Source: an uncultured Ruminococcus sp.
GTDB taxonomy: Bacteria > Bacillota > Clostridia > Oscillospirales > CAG-272
DNA length: 47,889 nucleotides
NCBI GenBank assembly: GCA_902785485.1
Contig: CACZZA010000006.1
Coordinates: 1-47,889 of the forward strand
Direction of reading: 5' to 3'
In this document: positions 38,324 to 45,684 of the stretch, in pieces
How the letters are laid out: the number at the start of each line of letters is the position of its first letter
Position numbering within the stretch: the stretch's first letter is position 1
Notes under the pieces: model-generated
What the model was told of the DNA's origin: nothing
What the model saw: only the letters and a program-made list of their open reading frames with translations
The model's database searches: none
Translations under genes and position numbers: made by a program

Positions 38324-38547
38324 GCGGCACGCGCCGAAGTGATGTCGCTTCGCTAGTGATATTGTCGCCTGCGGCGCCAGTGATGTCGCTTCGCTAGTGA
38401 TGTCGCCGCCGAGGGCGGCTAGCTTCGCTAGTGAAGACGCGCCGAGGGCGCTAATGAAGACGCTACGCTAACGAAGACGCCGCCGTAGGGCGGCTAACTG
38501 AAAGTAGCAATCGGAGAAAGCACAAACCTCACCTACAAAGCCGAGCC
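38324..38547. repeat. Hairpin-unit array, block 2
   Basis: Same opening and closing sequences as block 1 (closing part slightly changed). It contains about seven units of two subtypes, GATGTCGC...TAGT and GAAGACGC...TAAT/C, each enclosing a different small palindrome. The palindromes vary while the joints stay constant. Confidence 0.8.
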
Positions 38548-38759
38548 ATTTGGCAGTTATGGAAATAATTGTCGCTGAATGAGCGGTAGTGTTCCAAATG
38601 GCGATGCGAACGATCATTACAAGCGAAAGAATAGGATAATATCTACGGAATGAGATAAATGATAGGACTCCTCGTTGAGGTGTGGGGAGGTCGAGGAGGG
38701 GAGGACGTTCGGTTTCGCTCTTACGGTGCGAAACCGTGTCCTGACCCCCTCCTCGTTGC
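38548..38759. other. Gene-free spacer of the repeat island
   Basis: No credible gene. CCATTTGG (38546-38553) and CCAAATGG (38594-38601) form a spaced inverted repeat, and CGGTTTCG/CGAAACCG (38710-38717 and 38729-38736) a short hairpin. Short open frames here have no ribosome site or recognisable motif. Confidence 0.6.
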
Positions 38760-39033
38760 CCTTTCTTTGCGCACTATCTTTCGGCAACCGAAAGAAAGTG
38801 CGAGAACAAACGTTCTCCGCAAATCAAACCTTTCCGTTCCACTACGTCATAGAATAACGCGCCCGTACCGTTTTTCTATGACTCGCCCCTCTATTTTGTC
38901 CTTTCTTTGCGCACTTTCTTTCGGCAACCGAAAGAAAGTAATGCAACGAACGTTCTCCGCAAATCTAACCCATCTTTCCACTACGTCATAGAATAACGTG
39001 CCCGTACCGTTTTTCTATGACTCACCCCCTCTA
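38760..39033. repeat. Tandem duplication, 140-bp period, two copies
   Basis: Copy 1 begins near 38760 and copy 2 near 38900. Both contain CTTTCTTTGCGCAC, the hairpin CTTTCTTTCGG-CAA-CCGAAAGAAAG (38914-38938 in copy 2; one base of the arm differs in copy 1), ACGTTCTCCGCAAATC and a terminal TCATAGA...TCTATGA inverted repeat. The copies differ by scattered substitutions, so the duplication is not brand new. Confidence 0.8.
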
Positions 39034-39049
39034 CGTTCTCCACTTGTGT

Positions 39050-39103
39050 AAGTTTTTTGAAAGGGGTACGGGGATGCCTTTTTTCTAAAAAAGGCATCCC
39101 CGC
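39050..39103. repeat. Dispersed hairpin element, copy B
   Basis: Same 17-nt head as copy A (39050-39066) and a 16-bp hairpin (39069-39084 with 39087-39102). The stem differs from copy A at several positions, but both arms changed together. Followed by CTTTTT on the plus strand; it lies just beyond the queH stop. Confidence 0.8.
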
Positions 39104-39109
39104 TTTTTA

Positions 39110-39742
39110 TCAAATTCTGTTTTCCGCTGCAGCCTGCGCTTTTGAATAAACGCATCCGCAGAAGTTTTGTCTGTAAAGTCCGTACTGTTTTGAAAGGACG
39201 CAGGAGCGGAGGTATCCGCCCTTTTTCTTGAAATCTGAATACAGCCATTTCGTTCCGCCGCCCTTTGCGAGCGTTTCCCCGATACGGTTGATAAGCTCGG
39301 CGTTTTTATGCGGACTGACGGTAAGCGTCGTCGCGAAATAGTCGAAGCCTTGCTCTTTCGCGTACTCGTAAGTCCTTCCGAGCCGCAGAATAAAGCATTT
39401 TTCGCACCTCGCGCCACCCTCTTTTTCATTCTCTAAACCCTTCGCGGCGGAGAAGAACTCGTTTTCGTCGTATTCGGGGATCACAAGATCGAGCCTGTTG
39501 GGAGTATCGATATAGGTTATCAACCTTTCGAGTTCTTCTTTCCGTCTCGTGAACTCGTCTTTCGGGTAAATATTGGGATTGTGGAAGAACAGCGTTATAT
39601 CGAAAAACTTCGCCGTATATTCGAGTACCGAGCTTGAACAGGGAGCGCAACAGGCGTGAAGGAGAAGGGAAGGAGTATTTCCGCTTTTTTCGATCTCGCC
39701 GAGTTCTTTTTCGAGCAAAACGCCGTAGTTTGCTTTTTGCAT
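39110..39742 (-). CDS. queH: Epoxyqueuosine reductase QueH
   Basis: 210 residues from ATG 39742, which has AAAGGAGG before it; the open frame continues 39 codons upstream across a promoter region. QueH performs the last step of queuosine synthesis in tRNA, reducing epoxyqueuosine. It shows the family cysteines: LLHACCAPCSS, GGARCEKCFILRL and the late CVLSKQYGLYRQNFCGC, plus FHNPNIYPKDEFTRRKEEL. It lies downstream of tRNA-Gly on the same strand; no other queuosine genes are in the window. Confidence 0.93.
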   Translation of the reverse strand: MQKANYGVLLEKELGEIEKSGNTPSLLLHACCAPCSSSVLEYTAKFFDITLFFHNPNIYPKDEFTRRKEELERLITYIDTPNRLDLVIPEYDENEFFSAAKGLENEKEGGARCEKCFILRLGRTYEYAKEQGFDYFATTLTVSPHKNAELINRIGETLAKGGGTKWLYSDFKKKGGYLRSCVLSKQYGLYRQNFCGCVYSKAQAAAENRI

Positions 39743-39785
39743 AACTCCGTCCTCCTTTTGGCGTTGTTTTTCTCTGTTCCGTGTC

Positions 39786-39824
39786 GTTTTGTCGATTGAC
39801 AAAACACGCGCTTTGTGGTACAAT
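39786..39824 (+). promoter_or_regulatory. Plus-strand promoter with inverted repeat, ahead of the YgjV-like gene
   Basis: TTGACA (39796-39801), 17 bp, TACAAT (39819-39824). A perfect 8-bp inverted repeat GTTTTGTC/GACAAAAC (39786-39793 and 39798-39805) covers the -35. A transcript from here would read antisense through tRNA-Gly into the YgjV-like gene. Confidence 0.6.
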
Positions 39825-39864
39825 GTAATGAACGGACGGAAAAATGCGCGTCCGGTCAAAAAAA

Positions 39865-39938
39865 TGGAGCAGGTGACGGGAATCGAACCCGCGTAGTCGG
39901 CTTGGGAAGCCGAAGCTCTGCCATTGAGCTACACCTGC
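39865..39938 (-). tRNA. tRNA-Gly (anticodon CCC)
   Basis: 74 nt including encoded CCA. Acceptor GCAGGTG/CACCTGC is fully paired, D-stem GCTC/GAGC, anticodon stem TCGGC/GCCGA with loop TTCCCAA giving CCC, T-arm GGGTTCGATTCCC. It reads the GGG glycine codon. Confidence 0.95.
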
Positions 39939-39971
39939 GTATCAAAATGATCTAACGGAATTGTAAACGGT

Positions 39972-40547
39972 ATGGAAACCTTATTGAAAGCATTGGAGTC
40001 TCTGTCCGAGAACAAAGCGCTCTTTTACGTCGGTCAGGGAATAGGAGTTATCGCCCTGCTCTGCGCGATGGCGTCGTATCAGATGAAGTCGCGCAAAGGG
40101 ATAGTCACTCTTCAGATAGTCGGATGCGCGCTGTTCGCGATACACTTTTTGTTGATAGGAGCATTGACCGGCGCCCTGCTCAACGTGCTTGCGGCGTGTC
40201 GCGCCGCGGTGTTCTTCTTCAAGGACAGGAAATGGTGCCGCGCCGAGATCTTTGTGCCTCTGTTTATCGTCCTCAGCATAGCGGCGGTTATCCCGACGTG
40301 GGACGGACCGCTCAGCCTGCTGCCGATGGCGGGAATGATCTGCACGACTTTCTCCATCGCGTCTGCAAAGACCTTTGCGATAAGGATGTGGGCGCTTCCC
40401 TCGTCGCCTTTGTGGATCGTCTACAACGCGATAAACAAATCGGTCGCCGGGGTCGTGACCGAGGTGTTCGTTATGACTTCGATCGTAGTCGCATTGATAC
40501 GGTTCCATGTCTCAAAAGAAAAAAATGGAGCTGGTGGTGGGGATTGA
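39972..40547 (+). CDS. YgjV-family integral membrane protein
   Basis: 191 residues with about five to six hydrophobic segments (GQGIGVIALLCAMASY, LQIVGCALFAIHFLLIGALTGALLNVLAACRAAVFFF, EIFVPLFIVLSIAAVI, then WIVYNAINKSVAGVVTEVFVMTSIVVALI). It matches the YgjV/DUF2628-like inner-membrane group (Imp-YgjV); the role is unknown. The ribosome site is weak. The last seven codons (NGAGGGD) and the stop lie inside the tRNA-Thr gene on the other strand, a 22-bp overlap. Confidence 0.78.
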   Translation: METLLKALESLSENKALFYVGQGIGVIALLCAMASYQMKSRKGIVTLQIVGCALFAIHFLLIGALTGALLNVLAACRAAVFFFKDRKWCRAEIFVPLFIVLSIAAVIPTWDGPLSLLPMAGMICTTFSIASAKTFAIRMWALPSSPLWIVYNAINKSVAGVVTEVFVMTSIVVALIRFHVSKEKNGAGGGD

Positions 40548-40600
40548 ACCCACGACCTGTTGATTACGAATCAACTGCACTACCACTGTGCTACACCAGC
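40526..40600 (-). tRNA. tRNA-Thr (anticodon CGT)
   Basis: 75 nt including encoded CCA. Acceptor GCTGGTG/CACCAGC, anticodon stem GTTGA/TCAAC with loop TTCGTAA giving CGT, T-arm TGGGTTCAATCCCCA. It reads ACG threonine codons. Own promoter at 40614-40642. Confidence 0.95.
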
Positions 40601-40613
40601 AATACTGTTTGAT

Positions 40614-40642
40614 AATATAACATAAAACTTCTGATTTGTCAA
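40614..40642 (-). promoter_or_regulatory. Promoter of tRNA-Thr
   Basis: Minus strand: TTGACA (40642-40637), 17 bp, TATATT (40619-40614), about 14 nt before the mature 5' end. Confidence 0.8.
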
Positions 40643-40658
40643 TAGGAAAAAACAAAAA

Positions 40659-41525
40659 ATGGAGCTTACGGATATCAGCGTCGTGCGCTCCCTGATGGAA
40701 AAGCACGGACTTCGGTTTCAAAAAAAATTCGGACAGAATTTTCTCATCAACCGTTCGGTCCCGGAACGCATCGCGGAGGCGAGCGGAGCGGGCGGCGAAG
40801 ACGGAGTGCTTGAGATCGGACCCGGGATCGGAACGCTTACCAAAGAGCTCTGTAAAAGAGCGAAAAAGGTCGTTTCTCTCGAGATCGACGAGGGTCTTAT
40901 CCCGGTACTCGGCGAAACGCTCGGCGAATATGATAACTTCAAGGTCATCTGCGAGGACGTGATGAAGGCGGACCTCGAACTCATAGTAAAGACAGAGTTC
41001 GCAGGCTGTGAAAGGGTCCGCGTAGCCGCTAATCTGCCGTACTACATCACGACTCCGGTCATCATGCGTCTGCTCGAAAGCGGAATAAAGTTCGAGAGCC
41101 TGACGTTTTTGATACAAAAAGAGGTCGCAGACCGTTTGTGCGCCGCGCCGGGCACTCCGGAATACGGTTCCGTGACGGTCGCCGTCGACTATTATTGCGA
41201 CAGGGAAAAAAAGTTCAACGTGCCGCCCGGATGCTTTATGCCGGCGCCGAAGGTCACGTCGACCGTGATAACGCTTTTTCCGCGAAAGATACGCAAATAC
41301 GCTCCGAAGGACGAAAAAATGTTTTTCAAAACGGTCGCGGGCGCGTTCGGAATGAGGAGAAAGACGCTTGTCAACGCTCTGTCCGCGGCGTTTGCCGTCC
41401 CGAAAGAAACGGTGGCGCGCTCTCTTGAAGAATGCGGGACCGATCCCGGCGTCAGAGGAGAACGCCTGTCTACATCCGATTTCGTCGCTCTCAGCGACGC
41501 GCTCGGAAACAATATTGAAAAATAA
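40659..41525 (+). CDS. rsmA: 16S rRNA dimethyladenosine transferase
   Basis: 288 residues. Dimethylates two adjacent adenosines near the 3' end of 16S rRNA (KsgA). Family motifs: GLRFQKKFGQNFLIN, the SAM loop VLEIGPGIGTLTKEL, VVSLEIDEGLIP, and catalytic motif IV AANLPYYITTPVIM, followed by LTFLIQKEVADRLCA. AGGA lies ~11 nt before the ATG. pckG follows 31 bp on, without a visible promoter of its own. Confidence 0.95.
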   Translation: MELTDISVVRSLMEKHGLRFQKKFGQNFLINRSVPERIAEASGAGGEDGVLEIGPGIGTLTKELCKRAKKVVSLEIDEGLIPVLGETLGEYDNFKVICEDVMKADLELIVKTEFAGCERVRVAANLPYYITTPVIMRLLESGIKFESLTFLIQKEVADRLCAAPGTPEYGSVTVAVDYYCDREKKFNVPPGCFMPAPKVTSTVITLFPRKIRKYAPKDEKMFFKTVAGAFGMRRKTLVNALSAAFAVPKETVARSLEECGTDPGVRGERLSTSDFVALSDALGNNIEK

Positions 41526-41556
41526 GAATCCACCACATATAAACCAGGAGGCTATT

Positions 41557-43335
41557 ATGACAAACAACAAGTACGTACTCGATTGGATCGACGAGATGGC
41601 GAAGATGACAAATCCCGACAAGATCGTCTGGATCGACGGGTCAAAAGAACAGACCGAAGCTCTGAGAGCCGAGGCGGTCGCCACGGGAGAACTGTTCAAG
41701 CTGAACGAGGAAAAACTCCCCAACTGCTATCTCCACCGCACAGCCGTCAACGACGTCGCGAGAGTTGAGGACCGCACGTTCATCTGCACTCCCACGAAAG
41801 AAGAAGCGGGTCCGCTCAACAACTGGATGGAGCCGTCGGAATGCTATGAAAAACTTTCCAAAATATACAAAGGCTCGATGAAGGGAAGGACCATGTACGT
41901 CATCCCGTATTCGATGTCCATTGTCGGCAGTCCGTTCGCCAAGATCGGTATCGAGCTTACCGACTCGATCTACGTCGTGCTGAATATGCTCATCATGACC
42001 CGCGCGGGCAAGACCGTCATCGACGCGCTCGCTCCCGACGATAACACCTTTATCAAGGGTCTTCACTCAAAAGCCGACCTCGACGAGACCAAGCGCTATA
42101 TCTGCCACTTCCCGCAGGACAACACGATCTGGTCGGTCAACTCCGGCTACGGCGGCAACGTTCTGCTCGGCAAGAAGTGCTTCGCTCTGCGTATAGCCTC
42201 CTACCTCGGACGCAAAGAGGGCTGGATGGCTGAACACATGCTCATCCTCGGCGTCGAGTATCCGAACGGCGAGATCAAATACCTCACCGCGGCATTCCCG
42301 TCCGCGTGCGGCAAGACCAACCTCGCTATGCTCATCCCTCCGCAGATCTACCGCGAGAAGGGATATAAAGTCTGGTGCGTCGGCGACGACATCGCCTGGC
42401 TGAGAGTCGGTAAAGACGGCAGACTCTGGGCGGTCAACCCCGAGAACGGCTTCTTCGGCGTCGCTCCCGGAACGAACGAAAAATCAAATCCCAACGCGCT
42501 CGCCACGACGAGACAGGATACCATATTCACGAACGTCGTTCATAACCTCGACGACAACACCGTGTGGTGGGAGGGACTCAACAACGATCCTCCGAAGAAC
42601 GCCGTCGACTGGAAGGGCAACAAGTGGGACTACCGCAAGTACGACAAGAAGGACAAATCCACCTGCGGAGCGCATCCGAACTCCCGCTTTACTTCCATGG
42701 CGATCAACTGCCCCTGCGTTTCTCCTAAATTCAACGATCCCGAGGGCGTTCCGATCTCCGCTATCGTCTTCGGCGGCCGCAGAGCCAAGACCGCTCCGCT
42801 GGTATATCAGTCGAGAAACTGGGACAACGGCGTGTTCGTAGGCTCCATAATGGCGTCCGAGACCACCGCGGCAGCCGCCGGCGCCGTCGGAGTAGTCAGA
42901 CGCGACCCGATGGCTATGCTTCCGTTCGCCGGCTACAATATGGGCGATTACTTCAAGCACTGGATCGACATGGGCAAGAAGATCGCTAAAAAACCGCTTA
43001 TCTTCAATGTCAACTGGTTCCGCACCGACGACGAAGGCAACTTTATCTGGCCCGGATTCGGCGACAATCTGAGAGTCCTGCTCTGGATCCTCGCGCGCAC
43101 CGAGGGCAAGGTCGACGCTGTCGAAACGCCTATCGGTTTCGTTCCGAGACCGTCCGACATCAATATCGAAGGTCTGGACATCACCGAGGATACCGTCAAA
43201 GAGCTTCTCACCGTCGACAAGGCGGTCTGGAGAGAGGAAGTTCCCGGCATCCGCGCGTTCTACGACAAGATCGGCGACACCGTTCCCGAGGAGCTGCGCG
43301 ACGAACTCGCCCTGCTCGAAAGCAAACTGAAATAA
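41557..43335 (+). CDS. pckG: Phosphoenolpyruvate carboxykinase (GTP)
   Basis: 592 residues, the size of the GTP-dependent class. Interconverts oxaloacetate and PEP with GTP/GDP; in anaerobes it often works in the carboxylating direction. It carries the PCK-specific P-loop FPSACGKTNLAML, VWCVGDDIAWLR, FFGVAPGTNEKSNPNAL and NWFRTDDEGNFIWPGFGDNLRVL. The ATP-type enzyme lacks these. CAGGAGG precedes ATG 41557; the upstream frame extension overlaps rsmA and is discarded. Codon use (AAC, ATC, CTC rich) suggests high expression. Confidence 0.96.
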   Translation: MTNNKYVLDWIDEMAKMTNPDKIVWIDGSKEQTEALRAEAVATGELFKLNEEKLPNCYLHRTAVNDVARVEDRTFICTPTKEEAGPLNNWMEPSECYEKLSKIYKGSMKGRTMYVIPYSMSIVGSPFAKIGIELTDSIYVVLNMLIMTRAGKTVIDALAPDDNTFIKGLHSKADLDETKRYICHFPQDNTIWSVNSGYGGNVLLGKKCFALRIASYLGRKEGWMAEHMLILGVEYPNGEIKYLTAAFPSACGKTNLAMLIPPQIYREKGYKVWCVGDDIAWLRVGKDGRLWAVNPENGFFGVAPGTNEKSNPNALATTRQDTIFTNVVHNLDDNTVWWEGLNNDPPKNAVDWKGNKWDYRKYDKKDKSTCGAHPNSRFTSMAINCPCVSPKFNDPEGVPISAIVFGGRRAKTAPLVYQSRNWDNGVFVGSIMASETTAAAAGAVGVVRRDPMAMLPFAGYNMGDYFKHWIDMGKKIAKKPLIFNVNWFRTDDEGNFIWPGFGDNLRVLLWILARTEGKVDAVETPIGFVPRPSDINIEGLDITEDTVKELLTVDKAVWREEVPGIRAFYDKIGDTVPEELRDELALLESKLK

Positions 43336-43348
43336 GCTCTGATAACAT

Positions 43349-43378
43349 CGGAAAAGCCCGTCGAAGCGGGCTTTTCCG
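43349..43378 (+). terminator. Hairpin terminator after pckG
   Basis: Perfect 12-bp stem (43349-43360 with 43367-43378), loop TCGAAG. The T-run is inside the 3' arm (CTTTTCC), followed only by TT. Confidence 0.7.
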
Positions 43379-43407
43379 TTATCCGCATCCGGAGGGGAGG
43401 AAGAAAA

Positions 43408-44394
43408 GTGAAAACAAAACGCAAGACCGGCGCGCTCAGGCTCGTTTCGCTCGTTTACGCGCTCGCAGTCTCGTTCTTTTTCGTTTCGACCGACGCAAAC
43501 GCCGGAAGTCTGCTCATACTTTTTTCCGGCATTGTCCTCCTTCCTCTGACGTCGGGAAAGCTCGATCCGAAGAATGAAAAGCGTTTCTTCCGCGCCGTCG
43601 CCCTGATCTCCGTTTTCCTCCTTGTTTTCGGTATAGTATTTTTCGTCAACGGGTACGATAGACCGGACGGCGAAAAGGAGCCGGTGTACTGCGAAGGAAA
43701 CTTTTCTCTGTCGGAGATCCCCGCTTTCTCGGATAAAGCGTACGTTGTTCTGAACGGGAACGTTCCGTATTTCGATCCGTCACAAATGACCGCGGAGCCG
43801 TTTGAATACTACTCGCCGCTTGACGGATACGGGCGCTGCGGGGTCGCCGAGGCGTACGTCTGCCCGGAGATAATGCCGGAGTCGCCCCGCGAGGCGATAA
43901 CGTCGCTGAAACCGAGCGGCTGGAACAGGACGGAATACGACTTTATCGACGGAGGACTGCTTTACAACAGGTGCCACCTTATCGGCTTTCAGCTTTCCGG
44001 CGAAAACGCGAACGAGAGAAACGTTATCACAGGAACGCGTTTTCTGAACGTCAAGGGAATGCTCCCGTTCGAGAACGAGGTAGCTTCCTATGTGAGACAA
44101 ACGCGCAACGGAGTGTTCTATCGCGCGACTCCGGTCTTTTCCGGGGCGGAGCTCGTCTGCCGCGGAGTCGTTATCGAGGCGTATTCTCCCAAAGACGGCG
44201 GAGACGGAGTCTGTTTCAATGTGTTTTGCTACAACGAGCAACCCGGCGTCCGGATCGATCATCTGACCGGAAACAGCTCCCCGGAGAAAACGCGTGAGAC
44301 GGACCTGAACGGGTTTTCGGAAGAGATGCGCGCCGTTTTCGGAAAGCGAAAAGAGTTTGTTTACCGACCGGGCGTTCTTGCAAAGGTCGCCTGA
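43408..44394 (+). CDS. Membrane-anchored DNA/RNA non-specific endonuclease (EndA-like)
   Basis: 328 residues with a GTG start preceded by GGAGGGGAGG. Three N-terminal hydrophobic segments (to ~residue 85) anchor an extracellular nuclease domain: LDGYGRCGVAEAYVCPE, then GGLLYNRCHLIGFQLSGENANERNVITGTRFLNVKGM, matching the beta-beta-alpha-metal (DRGH-type) core in which RCH replaces DRGH, with Asn further on. EndA-type nucleases degrade extracellular DNA or process DNA at uptake. No competence genes are nearby. Confidence 0.85.
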   Translation: MKTKRKTGALRLVSLVYALAVSFFFVSTDANAGSLLILFSGIVLLPLTSGKLDPKNEKRFFRAVALISVFLLVFGIVFFVNGYDRPDGEKEPVYCEGNFSLSEIPAFSDKAYVVLNGNVPYFDPSQMTAEPFEYYSPLDGYGRCGVAEAYVCPEIMPESPREAITSLKPSGWNRTEYDFIDGGLLYNRCHLIGFQLSGENANERNVITGTRFLNVKGMLPFENEVASYVRQTRNGVFYRATPVFSGAELVCRGVVIEAYSPKDGGDGVCFNVFCYNEQPGVRIDHLTGNSSPEKTRETDLNGFSEEMRAVFGKRKEFVYRPGVLAKVA

Positions 44395-44469
44395 AAGGGG
44401 CGGAGACCGCCGGACCGTCCTTATAAATGTAAAAAAATAATGAACAAATAGAAAACACTCTCGTCAATT

Positions 44470-44504
44470 CGCGCAGAAACGCACTGTTTTTGCGCGTGTT
44501 TTTC
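44470..44504 (+). terminator. Terminator after the nuclease gene
   Basis: 10-bp stem with one G-U (44470-44479 with 44487-44496, CGCGCAGAAA/TTTTTGCGCG), 7-nt loop, then TGTTTTTC. Otherwise 44505-44619 holds nothing I recognise. Confidence 0.7.
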
Positions 44505-44619
44505 TTATATCCGCGCGCGTTTGGCAGGCAACGGAAGGGAAATCCCGCTCTGTATGTAAAAAGAACTTTGTTATTTGGATGAAGTGTTAAAAACCTGCGA
44601 ATTCTGTTTTAATTTTTTG

Positions 44620-44648
44620 TTGACAAATAATGAGTATTATTATATAAT
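44620..44648 (+). promoter_or_regulatory. Consensus promoter of the 44.7-47.9 kb gene set
   Basis: TTGACA (44620-44625), 17 bp, TATAAT (44643-44648), a perfect consensus. Confidence 0.85.
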
Positions 44649-44705
44649 AAATAGGGATTATTCTAAAAAACTATGATCATGCTCAAAAACGAAAGGGCGC
44701 CGCAA

Positions 44706-44909
44706 ATGTTCAAAGACAAAACCAAACTCACAAAAATACTCCTTATCTGCGTCATCGCGCTTTGTGTCGTCGCGATAGCCGTCGCGCTTATTATCAGAGG
44801 AAACTCCGGCAAAAGCGGAGACAAGACCTCCGAGAGCGCCGTTGAGACGGAAAGTCACGACAAGATCGACGACGGCGATATTAACGTGGACTTCGGCGAT
44901 CTGGACTGA
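44706..44909 (+). CDS. Small single-span membrane protein with acidic tail
   Basis: 67 residues from ATG 44706, chosen for AAAGGG at 44692-44697; an in-frame ATG at 44673 gives 78 residues but lacks a ribosome site. A basic start (MFKDKTKLTK) leads to one hydrophobic helix (ILLICVIALCVVAIAVALII) and a ~35-residue Ser/Asp/Glu-rich tail ending DINVDFGDLD. Ten bases separate it from the HprK-like gene. I do not recognise the family. The acidic Ser/Thr-containing tail could be a target of the adjacent kinase-like protein; this is a guess. Confidence 0.65.
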   Translation: MFKDKTKLTKILLICVIALCVVAIAVALIIRGNSGKSGDKTSESAVETESHDKIDDGDINVDFGDLD

Positions 44910-44917
44910 TCCGAATA

Positions 44918-45649
44918 ATGGGGTTATATCGTATAGCGGGCATCCTTACCGAAATGGAGCCGAAGTACGCCCGGCTCCGCGAATCTGCCGCAAAATATCT
45001 TGAAAAAGGGGACGGACCTCCCGACGTTCGCGCAATACTGCCCGGATCGTTCGCGGAGCAAAAAAAGAAACAGATCCCCGAAATGGACGACGAACTGATC
45101 GAATACTTTTATACGGGCGTGCTGTATTCGTACAGAGCGCTCGACTACGGAGTGTTCGTGCTTCACGGGTCGGCGATAAGCTGCGACGGTAAAGCGTACG
45201 TCTTCTCCGCGGACAGCGGAACGGGAAAGTCGACTCACACCGCGTACTGGCGGGAGGCTTTCGGAGACAGGGTCGGAGTCATAAACGACGACAAGCCGGC
45301 GATACGTCTCGAAAGGGACGGGTTCAATGTGTACGGTACTCCGTTTTCGGGAAAGACCTCGCTCAACGAGAACGTGTCGTTTCCGCTCGGGGCGTTGTGC
45401 TTTATTTACAGATCGGAGCATAACGAGATACGGCGTATAGGTCCCGACGAGGCGGTGCCGCTGCTTCTCAAACAGACGCTGCGTCCCGCAAACGAAAGCA
45501 AACTCGACAAGGCTCTGTCGCTTGCGGACGAGTTTCTTCGCAGAGTCCCGGTCTACTCGCTCGGCGTCACGAACTCGGTATCATCCGCGATATTTGCGGA
45601 AAAGGCGCTCATCCGCGACCAAGGCGGAGCAGAGCGTGATCAAAACTGA
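44918..45649 (+). CDS. HprK-like P-loop protein
   Basis: 243 residues. Resembles the C-terminal catalytic domain of HPr kinase/phosphorylase and related PEPCK-like P-loop proteins: VLHGSAISCDGKAYVFSADSGTGKSTHT with Walker A at residues 98-106 and VINDDKPAI at ~121-129. It lacks the N-terminal HprK domain and the HprK-specific signature, so it is probably not the carbon-catabolite HPr kinase. Such stand-alone proteins occur in peptide-modification clusters and elsewhere. Weak ribosome site, so translation may be coupled to the small ORF upstream. Confidence 0.75.
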   Translation: MGLYRIAGILTEMEPKYARLRESAAKYLEKGDGPPDVRAILPGSFAEQKKKQIPEMDDELIEYFYTGVLYSYRALDYGVFVLHGSAISCDGKAYVFSADSGTGKSTHTAYWREAFGDRVGVINDDKPAIRLERDGFNVYGTPFSGKTSLNENVSFPLGALCFIYRSEHNEIRRIGPDEAVPLLLKQTLRPANESKLDKALSLADEFLRRVPVYSLGVTNSVSSAIFAEKALIRDQGGAERDQN

Positions 45650-45684
45650 AAATTCATATATCTCTTTTTACGGAGGAATACAAT

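Noticed and set aside
38171..38547. CRISPR array
   Set aside because: Repeats are short and vary, the intervals are self-complementary GC stems rather than unique spacers, and no cas gene is in the window.
38659..38991. Plus-strand open frame of 110 codons in the repeat island
   Set aside because: It spans the tandem duplication, has no ribosome site and no motif; chance frame.
39939..39967. Promoter of tRNA-Gly (TTTACA, 17 bp, TGATAC on the minus strand)
   Set aside because: The -10 would touch the mature tRNA 5' end, so transcription would start inside the tRNA.
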